A stretch of DNA of 64,000 bases from Bradyrhizobium sp. CCBAU 53340 (GCF_015291645.1 NZ_CP030055.1:2790001-2854000), one strand, 5' to 3'. Counted from the stretch's first letter, positions 46,757 to 58,952 are shown. Notes: generated by a model from the letters alone, not told the origin. Translations and numbers: made by a program.

Positions 46757-47644
46757 TTTATACTCCCGCTCCGTCCACCACGGAAAATAATCCGGCATAT
46801 CGTTCGACACCTTGTTCTTGAACTGCGCCGGCCGCTTCTCCAGGAACGACACCACGCCTTCCTTGACGTCGTCCGAGCGGCCGCGGGCGTAGATGCCACG
46901 GCTGTCGACCTTGTGCGCTTCCATGGGATCGTCCGCGCCCATCATGCGCCACATCATCTGGCGGATCAGCGCGACCGACACCGGCGCTGTCTTGGCGGCA
47001 AATTCCTTGGCGAGCGCGCGGGCGGTCGGAAGCAGATCATCCGGCGGCACGACCTTGCTGACGAGACGGCCGGCGAGGGCTTCCTGCGCCGGGAAGACGC
47101 GACCCGAATAGCACCATTCCAGCGCTTGCGAGATTCCGACGATGCGGGGCAGGAACCAGCTCGAGGCCGCCTCCGGCACGATGCCGCGCTGGGAGAACAC
47201 GAAGCCGAACCGTGCGGCCTCCGACGCAATGCGGATGTCCATCGCGAGCTGCATGGTGACCCCGATGCCGACCGCGGGACCATTCACCGCGGCGATCACA
47301 GGCTTCAGGCATTTGAAGATGCGCAAGGTGACCTGGCCGCCGCCGTCGCGCACCTGAGGGTCGCTGTAATCGACCTTGCCGTCGGCAAAGCGCTTCACCG
47401 GCCCGCGCCGCGCGTCGCGATCGAAGGTGTTGGCGCCCGAGGACAGATCCGCGCCCGCGCAAAAGCCGCGGCCGGCGCCTGTCACGATGATGGCGCGGAC
47501 ATTGTCGTCCTTGTCGGCGGCGTCGAACGCGTCGATCAGCTCGGCTTGCATCTGCGCGTTGAAGGCGTTGAGCTTGTCGGGCCGGTTCAGCGCAATGGTG
47601 AGGATCTGCTCGGCGACCTCGTATTTGATCGTCTCATACGCCAT
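46754..47644 (-). CDS. Enoyl-CoA hydratase/isomerase (crotonase) family protein
   Basis: A 296-residue crotonase: IALNRPDKLNAFN, the oxyanion-hole segment GRGFCAGADLSSG and AAVNGPAVGIG, and the region of the second catalytic residue (RGIVPEAASSWFLPR with Glu). It is slightly long, with an extra loop (about 75-105). It hydrates or isomerises an acyl-CoA; substrate unknown. It follows the amidase gene by 86 bases. Confidence 0.92.
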   Translation of the reverse strand: MAYETIKYEVAEQILTIALNRPDKLNAFNAQMQAELIDAFDAADKDDNVRAIIVTGAGRGFCAGADLSSGANTFDRDARRGPVKRFADGKVDYSDPQVRDGGGQVTLRIFKCLKPVIAAVNGPAVGIGVTMQLAMDIRIASEAARFGFVFSQRGIVPEAASSWFLPRIVGISQALEWCYSGRVFPAQEALAGRLVSKVVPPDDLLPTARALAKEFAAKTAPVSVALIRQMMWRMMGADDPMEAHKVDSRGIYARGRSDDVKEGVVSFLEKRPAQFKNKVSNDMPDYFPWWTEREYK

Positions 47645-47730
47645 GGCGGGGTTTCCTTCCTTGTCTTGAATGCGGTCTCGATGAGACGAGACGCACGCTC
47701 GCCGCTGTCCGTCTTGCGCGGACTGGGCAT

Positions 47731-49152
47731 CTACTTCGCCGGCGGCTTGGGCCAGGGCTTCTGCGCTCCGCGCAGGCCTTCAAACGCCTTGGCGAGGCCG
47801 AGCACGCCGATGTCGTCGAAGCGACGGCCGACGATCTGCACGCCGATGGGAAAACCCTGGATATCGAAACCGCCATTGATGGAGACGGCGGGATTCTCCG
47901 ACATATTCCACGGTACGGTATAGCAGATGTGCTCGAACGGTCGCATCGGATCGTTGGTGGGCGAAGCCCATTCCGCCTCATAGTTCACGTTCGGTGCCGT
48001 CGGCGAGATCACATAGTCGAGCTCGCAGAACAGCTTTGAGGCCGCCGCGCGGATCGCCATGGTCTGGTTGAAGCCCCGGATCACGTCGACGCCAGAGAGC
48101 TTCGCGCCGGACGCGCCCCACTTGAAGATGTAGGGCAGCACCTTTGCCTGTTCGGCCGGTGTCAGCTTCGACAGATCGTCCCACATCCGCGCACGCCAGA
48201 AATTGTCGAGACCATCGAGCATCTCGCGGGTGAGGATGCCATCGACTTCGGTGACGACACTGCCCGCGGATTCGAATGCCTTTGCAGCCTTCACCGCGAC
48301 GTCGCGGACGGCTCGTTCCGCCGGCAGGCCGACGCCGGCATCCAGCATCAGGCCAATCCGCAACTTGCGCGGAGACTTCTCCAAGCCCTTCCAGTTCAGC
48401 GGCTCCGCCGGCAGGCTCATGCCGTCGCGCCGGTCGGGCTTGGCGATCACGCTCATCATCAGCGCGCAATCATCGACGGTGCGGGTCATCGGGCCGGCGA
48501 CGCGGCCGACATAGGCGGGATCGATCGGCACACGGCCGAAGCTCGGCTTTAGCCCGACGAGGCCACACCAGCCTGCGGGCAGGCGCACCGAGCCGCCGAT
48601 GTCGGTGCCGAGATGCAAGGGACCATAGCCGGCTGCTGCCGCGGCGCCCGCGCCCGCGCTGGAGCCGCCGGGGTTCTTGGAGAGGTCCCAGGGATTGCGC
48701 GCGAGCGCATGGAATGAAGAGAGCCCCGAAGACAGCATGCCGTAATCGGGCATGGTGGTCTTGGCGAAGATGATCGCGCCCGCCTCACGCAGCCGCGCGG
48801 CGGGCGGGGCGTCCTTCTCGGCGGGTACCAGCTTGACGCTGGCGGCCCCGAGCGGCACCGGCACGCCCCTGGTCGCGATATTGTCCTTGATGGTCACAGG
48901 CACGCCATCGAGCGGGCCGCAAGGCTCACCGCCGGTCCAGCGCGCGGTCGAGGCCTTTGCGGCCTCGCGCGCGCCATCAGGATCGAACGCATAGAGCGCC
49001 TTCAGATGCGGCTCCCACGCAGCGACATGCGTGAGCAGATCCTCAAGCACCTCGCTGGGCGAGAACTGCTTGGCGCGATAGCCCGCGATCAGATCGACCG
49101 CGGAGAGATCGTGCAACGAGGTGACCGCCTCTTCGACGCTCTTCTTCTGCAT
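47731..49152 (-). CDS. Amidase (amidase-signature family)
   Basis: A 473-residue amidase with Ser-cisSer-Lys catalysis: Lys89 (VPVTIKDNIATRG), the cis-Ser within NPGGSSAGAGA (164/165) and nucleophile Ser188 (LGTDIGGSVRLPAG). It hydrolyses a carboxamide. It is two bases after the M20 amidohydrolase gene and shares the unit with the M81 enzyme, so it probably processes compounds brought in by the importer upstream. Confidence 0.93.
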   Translation of the reverse strand: MQKKSVEEAVTSLHDLSAVDLIAGYRAKQFSPSEVLEDLLTHVAAWEPHLKALYAFDPDGAREAAKASTARWTGGEPCGPLDGVPVTIKDNIATRGVPVPLGAASVKLVPAEKDAPPAARLREAGAIIFAKTTMPDYGMLSSGLSSFHALARNPWDLSKNPGGSSAGAGAAAAAGYGPLHLGTDIGGSVRLPAGWCGLVGLKPSFGRVPIDPAYVGRVAGPMTRTVDDCALMMSVIAKPDRRDGMSLPAEPLNWKGLEKSPRKLRIGLMLDAGVGLPAERAVRDVAVKAAKAFESAGSVVTEVDGILTREMLDGLDNFWRARMWDDLSKLTPAEQAKVLPYIFKWGASGAKLSGVDVIRGFNQTMAIRAAASKLFCELDYVISPTAPNVNYEAEWASPTNDPMRPFEHICYTVPWNMSENPAVSINGGFDIQGFPIGVQIVGRRFDDIGVLGLAKAFEGLRGAQKPWPKPPAK

Positions 49153-49154
49153 TG

Positions 49155-50318
49155 CTAGCCCACCGGCATGCGCGTTTCGATGATGCGGGCGAACATGCTG
49201 GCACCGATCGGCAGGATCTTGTCGTCGAGCACGAAGCCGGGATTGTGCACCGGCACCGAGCCGTCATGGCCGACCCAGAAATAAGCGCCCGGAATGGTCT
49301 CCAGCATGTCGGCGAAATCCTCGCTACCCATCTTCGGCTGGGTGCGGGTGATCACCTTGGCGGGGTCGACGACGGTGCGCGCGACCTCCTCGACCACCTT
49401 GGACTGCTCGACCTGGTTGATCAGCACGTTGAAGGTGTCGCGGATGTCGACGTCGATCTCGCATTGATAGGCGCTGGCGATGCCGGCGCAGATGGTGCGG
49501 ATGCGTTCGCCGACCAGGGTGCGGACTTCCTTCGAGAAGGTCCGGATGGTGCCGCAAAGATGCGCATCGCCGGGAATGACGTTGTAGGCGGAGCCCGCAT
49601 GGATCTGGGTGATCGACACCACGGCAGCCTGCAGCGGCTCGACGTTGCGGCTGACGACGGTCTGGATCGCCTGTGCCAGCGTGGTCGCGATCACGACCGC
49701 GTCCTTGGAGCGCTCGGGCATCGCACCATGCGCGCCATAGCCAGTGATGCGAAGGTCGAAGAAGTCGGCAGCGGCCATGGCCGGGCCGGGCAGGATCGCG
49801 ATCTCGCCGTGGTTCAGATCAGGCGCGTTGTGCAGGCCATAAAGCTCGTCGCAGGGAAACTTCTCGAACAACCCGTCCTTGATCATGGCGCGGGCGCCGC
49901 CAAGGCCTTCCTCGGCCGGCTGGAAGATCAGGTGCACGGTACCGTCGAAATTCCGGGTCTCGGCCAAATAGCGCGCGGTGCCGAGCAGCATGGTGGTGTG
50001 GCCGTCATGGCCGCAGCCGTGGAAGCGGCCTGGAATCTTCGAGCTCCATTTCAGATTGGTGTTCTCTTCCATCGGCAGCGCGTCCATGTCGGCGCGGAGG
50101 CCAATGCGCTTGCTGCCCGAGCCCTTGCCCTTGATGATTCCGATCACGCCGGTGCCGCCGAGGCCGCGATGCACCTCGATGCCCCAGCTCGTCAGCTTGT
50201 CGGCGACGATGCCTGACGTGCGCACTTCCTCGAAGCCGATCTCGGGATGGGCGTGGAGGTCGCGGCGGATGGCGGTGAGTTCGTCGGCGTAGCCGTCGAT
50301 GCGGTCGATGGTGGGCAT
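49155..50318 (-). CDS. M20-family amidohydrolase (hippuricase-like)
   Basis: A 387-residue M20D enzyme. Metal-binding region FHGCGHDGHTTMLLG, the Glu base segment FQPAEEGLGGARAM and GLHNAPDLNHG are diagnostic of N-acyl-amino-acid/hippurate hydrolases; the lid domain includes GAHGAMPERSKDAV. It cleaves an N-acyl or N-carbamoyl amino acid in the cytoplasm. Located 13 bases after the M81 gene. Confidence 0.93.
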   Translation of the reverse strand: MPTIDRIDGYADELTAIRRDLHAHPEIGFEEVRTSGIVADKLTSWGIEVHRGLGGTGVIGIIKGKGSGSKRIGLRADMDALPMEENTNLKWSSKIPGRFHGCGHDGHTTMLLGTARYLAETRNFDGTVHLIFQPAEEGLGGARAMIKDGLFEKFPCDELYGLHNAPDLNHGEIAILPGPAMAAADFFDLRITGYGAHGAMPERSKDAVVIATTLAQAIQTVVSRNVEPLQAAVVSITQIHAGSAYNVIPGDAHLCGTIRTFSKEVRTLVGERIRTICAGIASAYQCEIDVDIRDTFNVLINQVEQSKVVEEVARTVVDPAKVITRTQPKMGSEDFADMLETIPGAYFWVGHDGSVPVHNPGFVLDDKILPIGASMFARIIETRMPVG

Positions 50319-50331
50319 GTGTCCTGTCCGG

Positions 50332-51840
50332 TTAGCGTGAAGGGGGCGTGAAAACGGGGCCGTTCGGCTTGATGCGGATGCCCGGACGCAGCCGCGTCCA
50401 GGGCAGCGAGGCGGTGTCGGCCGGCATCGCGCCGGGGGCGGCGCAGATCATCAGCTTTTCGGCGATCGGCTCGAAATCGGCACGGAAGTGTACCGAGCTC
50501 TTGTTGACCAGGATTTTCTCCCTGGTCGGCTCGATCCCGACATAGCGATACATCGCCTGGTCGGCGAGCTGCGCCTTGTGCGAAGACACGACGACGCGGA
50601 CGTCGCCGATACGCAAGGCTGCGGACAGACCCATCTCCATCTCGCGGCCGCCAAAATAGGGGCCGGGCGCGATGAAGCGGCCGTCGGAGAGTTTTTCGAC
50701 GACGAAGGACTCGGTATAGGGTTCGTCGCCGGCGATCCCTGATTTGCCGCCGAGCGAGAGCGTCACGGTGGCGCCGACGCCGGCTGCATGCGCGGCCTTG
50801 GCCGATTCAGGATCGTAGATCACGCCGGTTGCGGCGCTCGCCCTGTTGCGGACCAGCGCGCGCAGCATGCCTGTCGTATCGGAATCGCCGCCGGCGCCGG
50901 GATTGTCCTGGGTGTCGGCGATGATGATCGGCTTGCTGGCGGTCTTCGCAAGCTCCATGGCGTGGCGCACGCCGTCGTCGGGTGACCAGATCTTGCCGTC
51001 GAAATCGTCCTCGTGGCTTTCGATCAGTTTTACAATTGCATCAGCAGCACGATCAGCATCGGCTTGGGTCTTGCCATAGGCGAACACGCTCGGCCCGCAA
51101 TCGCGGAAATCGGCGGCGGGGAAACCGGGCGCAAAGGACAGCGTCGGAACCGCATCGCTCTCCAGCGCGGCGAGCTTGTCGTAGATGCCTTTGGTCGGAA
51201 AGTCGTTGGTGCATTGCCAGCTGATCGCGATCAGGAACGGCAGTTGCCGGAACGACTTTGCGAAGCGCTGTTTCGTCTTCAGCAGCAGCGCGAGGTGCTT
51301 TGCCGCGGCGCGGCCGGTCTCGGCCATGTCGACGTGGGGATAGGTGCGGTAGGCGATCAGCGCGTCCGCATGGTCCATCATCTCAGGGGTGACGTTGGCG
51401 TGCAGGTCGAGGCTTGCGACCAGCGGAACATCGTTGCCGATGACGCGGCGCACGCGCGCCAGGATCTCCCCTTCGCCGTCGTCGAGATGCTCGGTCACCA
51501 TGGCGCCGTGCAGATCGAGATAGACCGCGTCGATCGGGCCGGCGGCTTTGATGCCGTCCACCATCACCTTCACGATGCGTTCGAACGCATCCTCGGTGAC
51601 ATGCGCTGATGGGCTCGCGCCGCAGGCGATGGTCGGAACCAGTTCCCAGCCATTGGCTTCAGCGCTGTCGACGAAGCCGGCGAGCCCAACATTGATGCGC
51701 CGCATCACCTTCAGCACGTCGGGTCCGACAGTCATCGCGGGCCAGCCGCCGCCATGCTGGAAGTCCGCGAACGTCGCCTTCGTAGGGGCGAAGGTGTTGG
51801 TCTCGTGCAGGAAGCCGCCGATGGCGATGCGTGTCATCAA
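50332..51840 (-). CDS. M81-family metallopeptidase (MlrC-like)
   Basis: A 502-residue MlrC-like protein (microcystinase C family). RIAIGGFLHETNTFAP is the family start, with LDLHGAMVTEHLDDGEGEIL and IADTQDNPGAGGDSDTTG carrying the proposed metal ligands. In microcystin degraders MlrC cuts a linear peptide to amino acids; most homologues have unknown peptide substrates. First in the M81-M20-amidase unit, suggesting a peptide-amide breakdown cascade. Confidence 0.92.
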   Translation of the reverse strand: MMTRIAIGGFLHETNTFAPTKATFADFQHGGGWPAMTVGPDVLKVMRRINVGLAGFVDSAEANGWELVPTIACGASPSAHVTEDAFERIVKVMVDGIKAAGPIDAVYLDLHGAMVTEHLDDGEGEILARVRRVIGNDVPLVASLDLHANVTPEMMDHADALIAYRTYPHVDMAETGRAAAKHLALLLKTKQRFAKSFRQLPFLIAISWQCTNDFPTKGIYDKLAALESDAVPTLSFAPGFPAADFRDCGPSVFAYGKTQADADRAADAIVKLIESHEDDFDGKIWSPDDGVRHAMELAKTASKPIIIADTQDNPGAGGDSDTTGMLRALVRNRASAATGVIYDPESAKAAHAAGVGATVTLSLGGKSGIAGDEPYTESFVVEKLSDGRFIAPGPYFGGREMEMGLSAALRIGDVRVVVSSHKAQLADQAMYRYVGIEPTREKILVNKSSVHFRADFEPIAEKLMICAAPGAMPADTASLPWTRLRPGIRIKPNGPVFTPPSR

Positions 51841-51960
51841 TTCAGGTCCAGCCGATTGAAAGTGCGCGACGTTAGCCTTGGCCTTGCGAGGAGAGCAAGG
51901 CGAGAAGCAATCGCGCCGTGCATGGGGTCAAGCTGTTTTGGGAATGTGTGCTGCGCACAC

Positions 51961-52040
51961 CGTCATTGCGAGCGTAGCGAAGCAATCCAGAGTCTTTCCG
52001 CGGAGGGATGCTGGATTGCTTCGCTGCGCTCGCAATGACG
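51961..52040. repeat. Palindromic intergenic repeat, family B (short form)
   Basis: CGTCATTGCGAGCGTAGCGAAGCAATCCAG ... CTGGATTGCTTCGCTGCGCTCGCAATGACG in family position; perfect outer arms. It separates the M81 unit from the ABC operon upstream. Confidence 0.8.
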
Positions 52041-52050
52041 AACGGAGAGG

Positions 52051-53717
<1,667 letters not shown>

Positions 53718-53718
<1 letters not shown>

Positions 53719-54605
53719 CACTTCCCCTCCCGCTGCTTCATGCGGGGATCGAGTGCGTCGCGGGCGGCGTCGCCGATCAGGTTGATGCTGAGGATGGCGA
53801 TCGAGAGCAACAGGCCCGGCCAGAAGATCAGCGTCGGCTTGAGCTGAAAATACTGGCGGCCTTCGGCCATGATGTTGCCCCAGGTCGGCGTCTCCGGCGA
53901 GATGCCGGCGCCGAGGAAGGAGAGGATCGCCTCGGTGAGGATGGCGGAGGCGCAGACATAGGTGCCCTGGACGATCAGCGGTGCGATCGTGTTCGGCATC
54001 AGGTGCCGCCACATGATTTTCGGCAAGGACGAGCCGACCGAGATCGCGGCTTCCACATAGGGTTCTTCACGCGCGGACAGCACCACCGAGCGCACCAGGC
54101 GCGCGACGCGCGGGACTTCAGGAATGGTGATCGCGATCAGCACGGTCCAGATGCTGGCACCCGACAGCGAGACCACGGCGATCGCGAGCAGGATGCTCGG
54201 CATCGCCATCAGGCCGTCCATGACGCGCATCATCACGGAATCGACCAGCTTGAAGAAGCCGGAGACGAGGCCGATCACAAGCCCGATGGCGATCGAGAAG
54301 ATCGCCGAGCCGATGCCGATCAGCAGCGAGATGCGGCCGCCATAGATGACGCGCGACAACAGGTCGCGACCATAGGCGTCGGTGCCAAGCAGGAATTGCG
54401 CTGATGCGGGCTTGAGCCGCTGCGAGGGCGCAAGCTGGATCGGATCATGCGGCGCGATCAGCGGCGCGAAAATCGAGATCACCACGATCAAGGCGAGCAG
54501 GATCGTGGCCGCCGCGATGATCGGCGTCGAGGTGAGGAATCCGAGGCGCGGCCGCAGCGGCGACGTGATCGGAATGGAAGACTGGGGAAGGCTATCGACC
54601 GTCAT
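53718..54605 (-). CDS. Dipeptide/oligopeptide ABC permease, DppC-like
   Basis: A 295-residue permease with an N-terminal OppC segment, GTDAYGRDLLSRVIYGGRIS, and the EAA loop EEPYVEAAISVGSSLPKIM around residue 190. The C-terminus (DALDPRMKQ) is typical. Partner of the B permease, 17 bases upstream. Confidence 0.94.
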
Positions 54606-54622
54606 TGTTGTTGTCCTTCGCC

Positions 54623-55564
54623 CTAGTACCGGATCCGGGGATCGAGCAGCGTGTAGGCGACATCGATCAGGAGATTGACCACGACGTAGATCAGCGAGGT
54701 CAGCAGGATCATGGCCTGGATCACCGGATAGTCGCGCGCCAGCACCGCGTCCACGGTGAGGCGGCCGATGCCGGGGATGTTGAACACGCTCTCGGTGACG
54801 ACGACGCCGGAGATCAGAAGCGCAAAGCCGGTTCCGATCACGGTGATCACGGGCACCGCGGCATTGCGCAGCGCGTGCCGCATCATCACGGCGACCTCGG
54901 TGATGCCTTTGGCGCGCGCCGTTCGCACATAGTCTTCGCCGAGCACGTCGAGCATCGCCGCGCGCGTCATGCGTGCGATCAGCGCGATGTAGATGAAGGA
55001 GAGCGCGCAGGTCGGCAGGATGATGCGCTCGAAGAACGGCCCGAAGCCGGCCGAGATGCTCTTGAAGCCCTGCACCGGTACCCAGCGCAGGTCGATCGCA
55101 AACACCTCGATCAGCACATAGCCGACCACGAACACCGGCACCGAGAAGCCGAGCACCGACAGCCCCATCACGAAGCGGTCGATCCAGGTGCCGTGCTTCC
55201 ACGCTGCGATCACGCCGAGGGGGACGGCGACGATGACGGCGAGGATGATGGTCGACAGCGCGATCGAAATCGACGGCTCGACGCGCTGGCCGATCATCTT
55301 GATGACGGGCAGGTTGGAAATCAGGGAGGTTCCGAGATCGCCGTGCAGCAGCTTATTCACCCAGGTGATGAACTGCACGATCAAGGGCTCGTTGAGGCCG
55401 AGCGAGGTGCGGATGCGCTCCAGTCGTTCCGGCGTGGCGTTGTCGCCGGCGAGGATCGCCGCAGGGTCGCCCGGCGTCAGCCGCAGCAGCAGGAACACGA
55501 AAAGCGCGACGACGCCCATCACGGGTACGGCAGCGAAAATTCGGCGAAGGAGATATCCGAGCAA
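54623..55564 (-). CDS. Dipeptide/oligopeptide ABC permease, DppB-like
   Basis: A 313-residue permease starting LGYLLRRIFAAVPVM, with LRLTPGDPA, the EAA loop DYVRTARAKGITEVAVM and the C-terminal LLDPRIRY. First gene of the ABC operon; its leader contains the family E repeat. Confidence 0.94.
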   Translation of the reverse strand: MLGYLLRRIFAAVPVMGVVALFVFLLLRLTPGDPAAILAGDNATPERLERIRTSLGLNEPLIVQFITWVNKLLHGDLGTSLISNLPVIKMIGQRVEPSISIALSTIILAVIVAVPLGVIAAWKHGTWIDRFVMGLSVLGFSVPVFVVGYVLIEVFAIDLRWVPVQGFKSISAGFGPFFERIILPTCALSFIYIALIARMTRAAMLDVLGEDYVRTARAKGITEVAVMMRHALRNAAVPVITVIGTGFALLISGVVVTESVFNIPGIGRLTVDAVLARDYPVIQAMILLTSLIYVVVNLLIDVAYTLLDPRIRY

Positions 55565-55663
55565 GTTGGATCCGTCAGATGAGAGTCAAATCAGCGGCAG
55601 CGGTCATGGCCTGTTCTGCCATCAGCCTAACATTTCAGCAATTCCCGTGCCATCCACCCGGTC

Positions 55664-55790
55664 GTCATGCCCGGGCTTGACCCGCCTGCGCGGCCGAAGC
55701 CGCTTCGGCGCGGCGAAGGCCCGGGCATCCACGTCTTTCTTCGCGTTCGGGCGCAAAGGCGTGGATGGCCGGGTCGAGCCCGGCCATGAC
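55664..55790. repeat. Palindromic intergenic repeat, family E
   Basis: GTCATGCCCGGGCTTGACCCG ... CGGGTCGAGCCCGGCCATGAC in family position, with an inner pair around GCATCCACG / CGTGGATGG. Lies between the M20 gene and the DppB gene. Confidence 0.75.
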
Positions 55791-55809
55791 GGCGGTGATC
55801 GCAGTGCGA

Positions 55810-56940
55810 TCACTCCAGCGTCGCCAGCAGTCCCGCCATCAGGCGGCCACGTTCGACCAGGCTTTCGACCTCGATATGCTCTTCCAACGTGTGGGCATTG
55901 GCGCCGCGCACGCCCAGGCCGTCGAGAGTCGGAATGCCCATGGCGCCGGTGAAGTTGCCGTCGGAGCCGCCGCCGGAGCTGGCATGCGGTAATTCCGCGC
56001 CGAGCGCTTTGGCGATGCCGCGTGCCTTGTCATAGAGCGCCATGGTGCCGGCATCCGGTTCCCACACTGGCCGTGTCACCCCGCGCGTGACCTTGAAGGT
56101 CACGTCGTTGCTGGTGCCCGACAGCGCCAGCATCCGCTCGACGCCGCGGTCGAGGTCGGCCTGGCGCTTGGCCATGGAGAGCGCTTCGCCGGTGGCGGTG
56201 GTTGCAACGCAATTCACCCATTGGCCGCCATGCACGATTCCGACCGAGAAGGTGCAATCCTCCGTCGTCATCGCGTCGATCGCAAGGATCTGCCGCGCCA
56301 TCTCGCGGATGGCGGAACGTCCGGCCGATAATGTCGCGCCGGCATGGCTCGGCCGTCCCGTCGCTTCCAGATTGAATCGCGCGATGGCGTAACGTCCGGT
56401 GGTGACACCGTTGTCGGCGCGGCCGGGCTCGGGCACCAGCACATATTTGTTGCGCGCGGCCTCCGCCTCGATGATGTCGCGCGTCGAGGGCGTGCCGACT
56501 TCCTCGTCCGGCGTGAACAGGACGGTGATCGGCAGGGGCGTGGTGAAAGAGGCGCGCGCAAGCTGCCGGATCGCTTCCAGCGAGAGGTAGTTGCCGCCCT
56601 TCATGTCGAAGATGCCGGGGCCGTAGCATCTGTTGCCCTCGCGGCGCCATTTCAGCGTCTCGATGGTGCCGACCGGATGGACAGTATCCATGTGCCCGGC
56701 GATCAGGATGCCCGGCTCGCCTTGCCTGGGATGGGGAAACCGCGCGCGCATGACGCCGCCAAAGCCCTGACGGCCGGCGATGCGTTCGATGGTTGCACCC
56801 ATGATCGCCATATCCCGCGCTGCAATATCGAGCATCCGGTTAACGGCGCCCGCGTCCCAGGTCGGGCTTTCGCATTCCACCCAGGTGCGCAGGCCCGCGA
56901 GCATGGCCTCGGAATCGAAGGGAAGATTGGCTGGATTCAT
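55810..56940 (-). CDS. M20-family peptidase, carboxypeptidase G2-like
   Basis: A 376-residue M20 metallopeptidase. Zinc ligands are in LIAGHMDTVHP and the Asp of GPGIFDMKGG, the Glu base in FTPDEEVGTPSTRD, and a ligand in EPGRADNGV; the lid holds GRPSHAGATL. It resembles glutamate carboxypeptidases that release C-terminal Glu. Same strand as, and upstream of, the Dpp-like operon, so it may process the imported peptides or conjugates. Confidence 0.92.
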   Translation of the reverse strand: MNPANLPFDSEAMLAGLRTWVECESPTWDAGAVNRMLDIAARDMAIMGATIERIAGRQGFGGVMRARFPHPRQGEPGILIAGHMDTVHPVGTIETLKWRREGNRCYGPGIFDMKGGNYLSLEAIRQLARASFTTPLPITVLFTPDEEVGTPSTRDIIEAEAARNKYVLVPEPGRADNGVTTGRYAIARFNLEATGRPSHAGATLSAGRSAIREMARQILAIDAMTTEDCTFSVGIVHGGQWVNCVATTATGEALSMAKRQADLDRGVERMLALSGTSNDVTFKVTRGVTRPVWEPDAGTMALYDKARGIAKALGAELPHASSGGGSDGNFTGAMGIPTLDGLGVRGANAHTLEEHIEVESLVERGRLMAGLLATLE

Positions 56941-57207
56941 CTCAATGTCTCTCAGGCTTCGAAAGATGGAATGCGCATTGCATCAGCATCGGCAGGACGA
57001 GCGGAGAGAGTTGTAGAGCCAAACCGAACTTTGTAGAGCCCGTGCATGCGATGCCATGGCTGCACGGAAACCGGATTGACGCGCTCAAGACTGTCTGCAA
57101 GTCTCGAAAGATAAAGGCATTGCATGAGGTTAGTTCGCCTAAGGAACGAACCAGGTGCTCAATCAATAATCCGCCTTTGAACAGTTTCACGTCAGGAGAA
57201 ACTTTCT

Positions 57208-58818
57208 ATGTTGAGCTTGATGCGCCGGGGGCGTCGCGCGTTCGCCTCCACACTCGCGCTGTCGGTCGTCGCGCTTGCCACGGCGATGGCCTCGCCCGTA
57301 TTTGCGGCCGGCAAGACCATCACTGCGGTGATGCATTCGGATCTGCGCATCATCGATCCGATCTTCACCACCGCCTACATCGCGCGCGACCACGGCTACA
57401 TGGTCTACGACACGCTGATCGCGACGGATGCGAACTTCAAGATCCAGCCGCAGATGGCGGACTGGAAGATCTCCGACGACAAGCTCACCTACACCTTCAC
57501 GCTGCGCGACGGCCTGAAGTGGCATGACGGCGCGCCGGTGACGGCGGAAGATTGCGTCGCCTCGCTGAAGCGCTGGGCCGCGGTCGACGGCATGGGCCAG
57601 AAGCTGATGGATTTCACCGCCAGCATCGAGGCGACCGACGCCAAGACCATCACGCTGAAGCTGAAGGAGCCTTACGGTCTCGTTCTCGAGTCGATCGGCA
57701 AGCCGTCCTCGCGCGTGGCCTTCATGATGCCGAAGCGCCTGGCCGAGACGCCGCCGGACAAGCAGATTCCCGAGCAGATCGGCTCCGGCCCGTTCAAGTT
57801 CGTGCAGGGCGAATTCCAGCCCGGCGTGAAGGCGGTCTACGAGAAGAATCCCGACTACGTGCCGCGCAAGGAGCCGCCGAGCTGGACGGCCGGCGGCAAG
57901 GTGGTGAAGGTCGATCGCGTCGAATGGATCACCATGCCGGACGCGCAGACTGCGGTGAATGCGCTGCAATCGGGCGACATCGACTTCATGGAAGTTCCGC
58001 CGTGGGACATCCTGCCGATGCTCGAGAGCAATTCAGATATCAAAGTCGAGACGCTGAACAAGTTCGGCTATCAGACCGTCGGGCGCATGAACTTCCTCTA
58101 TCCGCCCTTCGACAATCCGAAGATCCGCCGCGCCGCGCTTCTGGCGATGAACCAGAAGGACGTGCTCGACGCGCTCGTCGGCAATCCCAAATACTACAAG
58201 ATCTGCGGCGCCTTCTTCATCTGCGACACGCCGTTTGCGACCGACGTCGGCTCCGAATCGCTGGTCAAGGGCAACGGCATGGCGGAAGCCAAGAAGCTGC
58301 TCGCCGAGGCCGGCTATGACGGCACGCCCGTCGTCGTCATGGTGCCCGGCGATGTCGTGACGCTGAAGGCACAGCCGACGGTCGCGGTGCAGCTGCTCCG
58401 CGAAGCCGGCTTCAAGGTCGATGCGCAAGCGACCGACTGGCAGACGGTGGTAAGCCGCAGAGCCAGCCAGAAGCCTCCGAAGGAGGGCGGCTGGAATATG
58501 TTCTTCACCAACTGGGTCAGCGCCGACGTGTCCAACCCGATCACCAATCTCTCGATCGGCGGCCAGGGCAAGAAGGGCGGCTGGTTCGGCTGGGCGGAAG
58601 ATCTCAAGATCGAGCAGCTCAAGGACCAATTCGTCCGCGCCGCTTCGCTCGACGACCAAAAGAAGATCGCGACCGAGATCCAGAAGGAAGCCTATGACCA
58701 GGTGATCTACATCCCGCTTGGCCAGTACCTGGCGCCGAGCGCGTGGCGGAAGTCGCTCTCCGGCGTGCTCGACGGCCCGGCGACGCCGATCTTCTGGAAC
58801 ATCGACAAGTCGGAGTAA
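57208..58818 (+). CDS. Peptide ABC transporter substrate-binding protein (SBP_bac_5)
   Basis: A 536-residue DppA/OppA-type periplasmic protein. A signal peptide of about 34 residues (twin Arg-rich start RRGRRAF, core ALSVVALATAMA, cleavage after VFA) precedes AGKTITAVM. Family marks include YTFTLRDGLKWHDGAPV and the C-terminal hinge region. It diverges from the M20 gene and is the obvious binding partner for the DppB/C/ATPase set. The 267-base divergent region shows no further gene. Confidence 0.93.
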   Translation: MLSLMRRGRRAFASTLALSVVALATAMASPVFAAGKTITAVMHSDLRIIDPIFTTAYIARDHGYMVYDTLIATDANFKIQPQMADWKISDDKLTYTFTLRDGLKWHDGAPVTAEDCVASLKRWAAVDGMGQKLMDFTASIEATDAKTITLKLKEPYGLVLESIGKPSSRVAFMMPKRLAETPPDKQIPEQIGSGPFKFVQGEFQPGVKAVYEKNPDYVPRKEPPSWTAGGKVVKVDRVEWITMPDAQTAVNALQSGDIDFMEVPPWDILPMLESNSDIKVETLNKFGYQTVGRMNFLYPPFDNPKIRRAALLAMNQKDVLDALVGNPKYYKICGAFFICDTPFATDVGSESLVKGNGMAEAKKLLAEAGYDGTPVVVMVPGDVVTLKAQPTVAVQLLREAGFKVDAQATDWQTVVSRRASQKPPKEGGWNMFFTNWVSADVSNPITNLSIGGQGKKGGWFGWAEDLKIEQLKDQFVRAASLDDQKKIATEIQKEAYDQVIYIPLGQYLAPSAWRKSLSGVLDGPATPIFWNIDKSE

Positions 58819-58952
58819 GACGGCCGAGCTCGGGCAGGGCGTATCCTGCCTCTTCGCCACGCGGCGCCGCTGTCATCAGCGGCGTCGTTGTCTTTCGCCG
58901 TTCTTCCTTCGGCGAGAGCCAAAGCCATCGCTTTTGAGACCCGTTTCCTTGC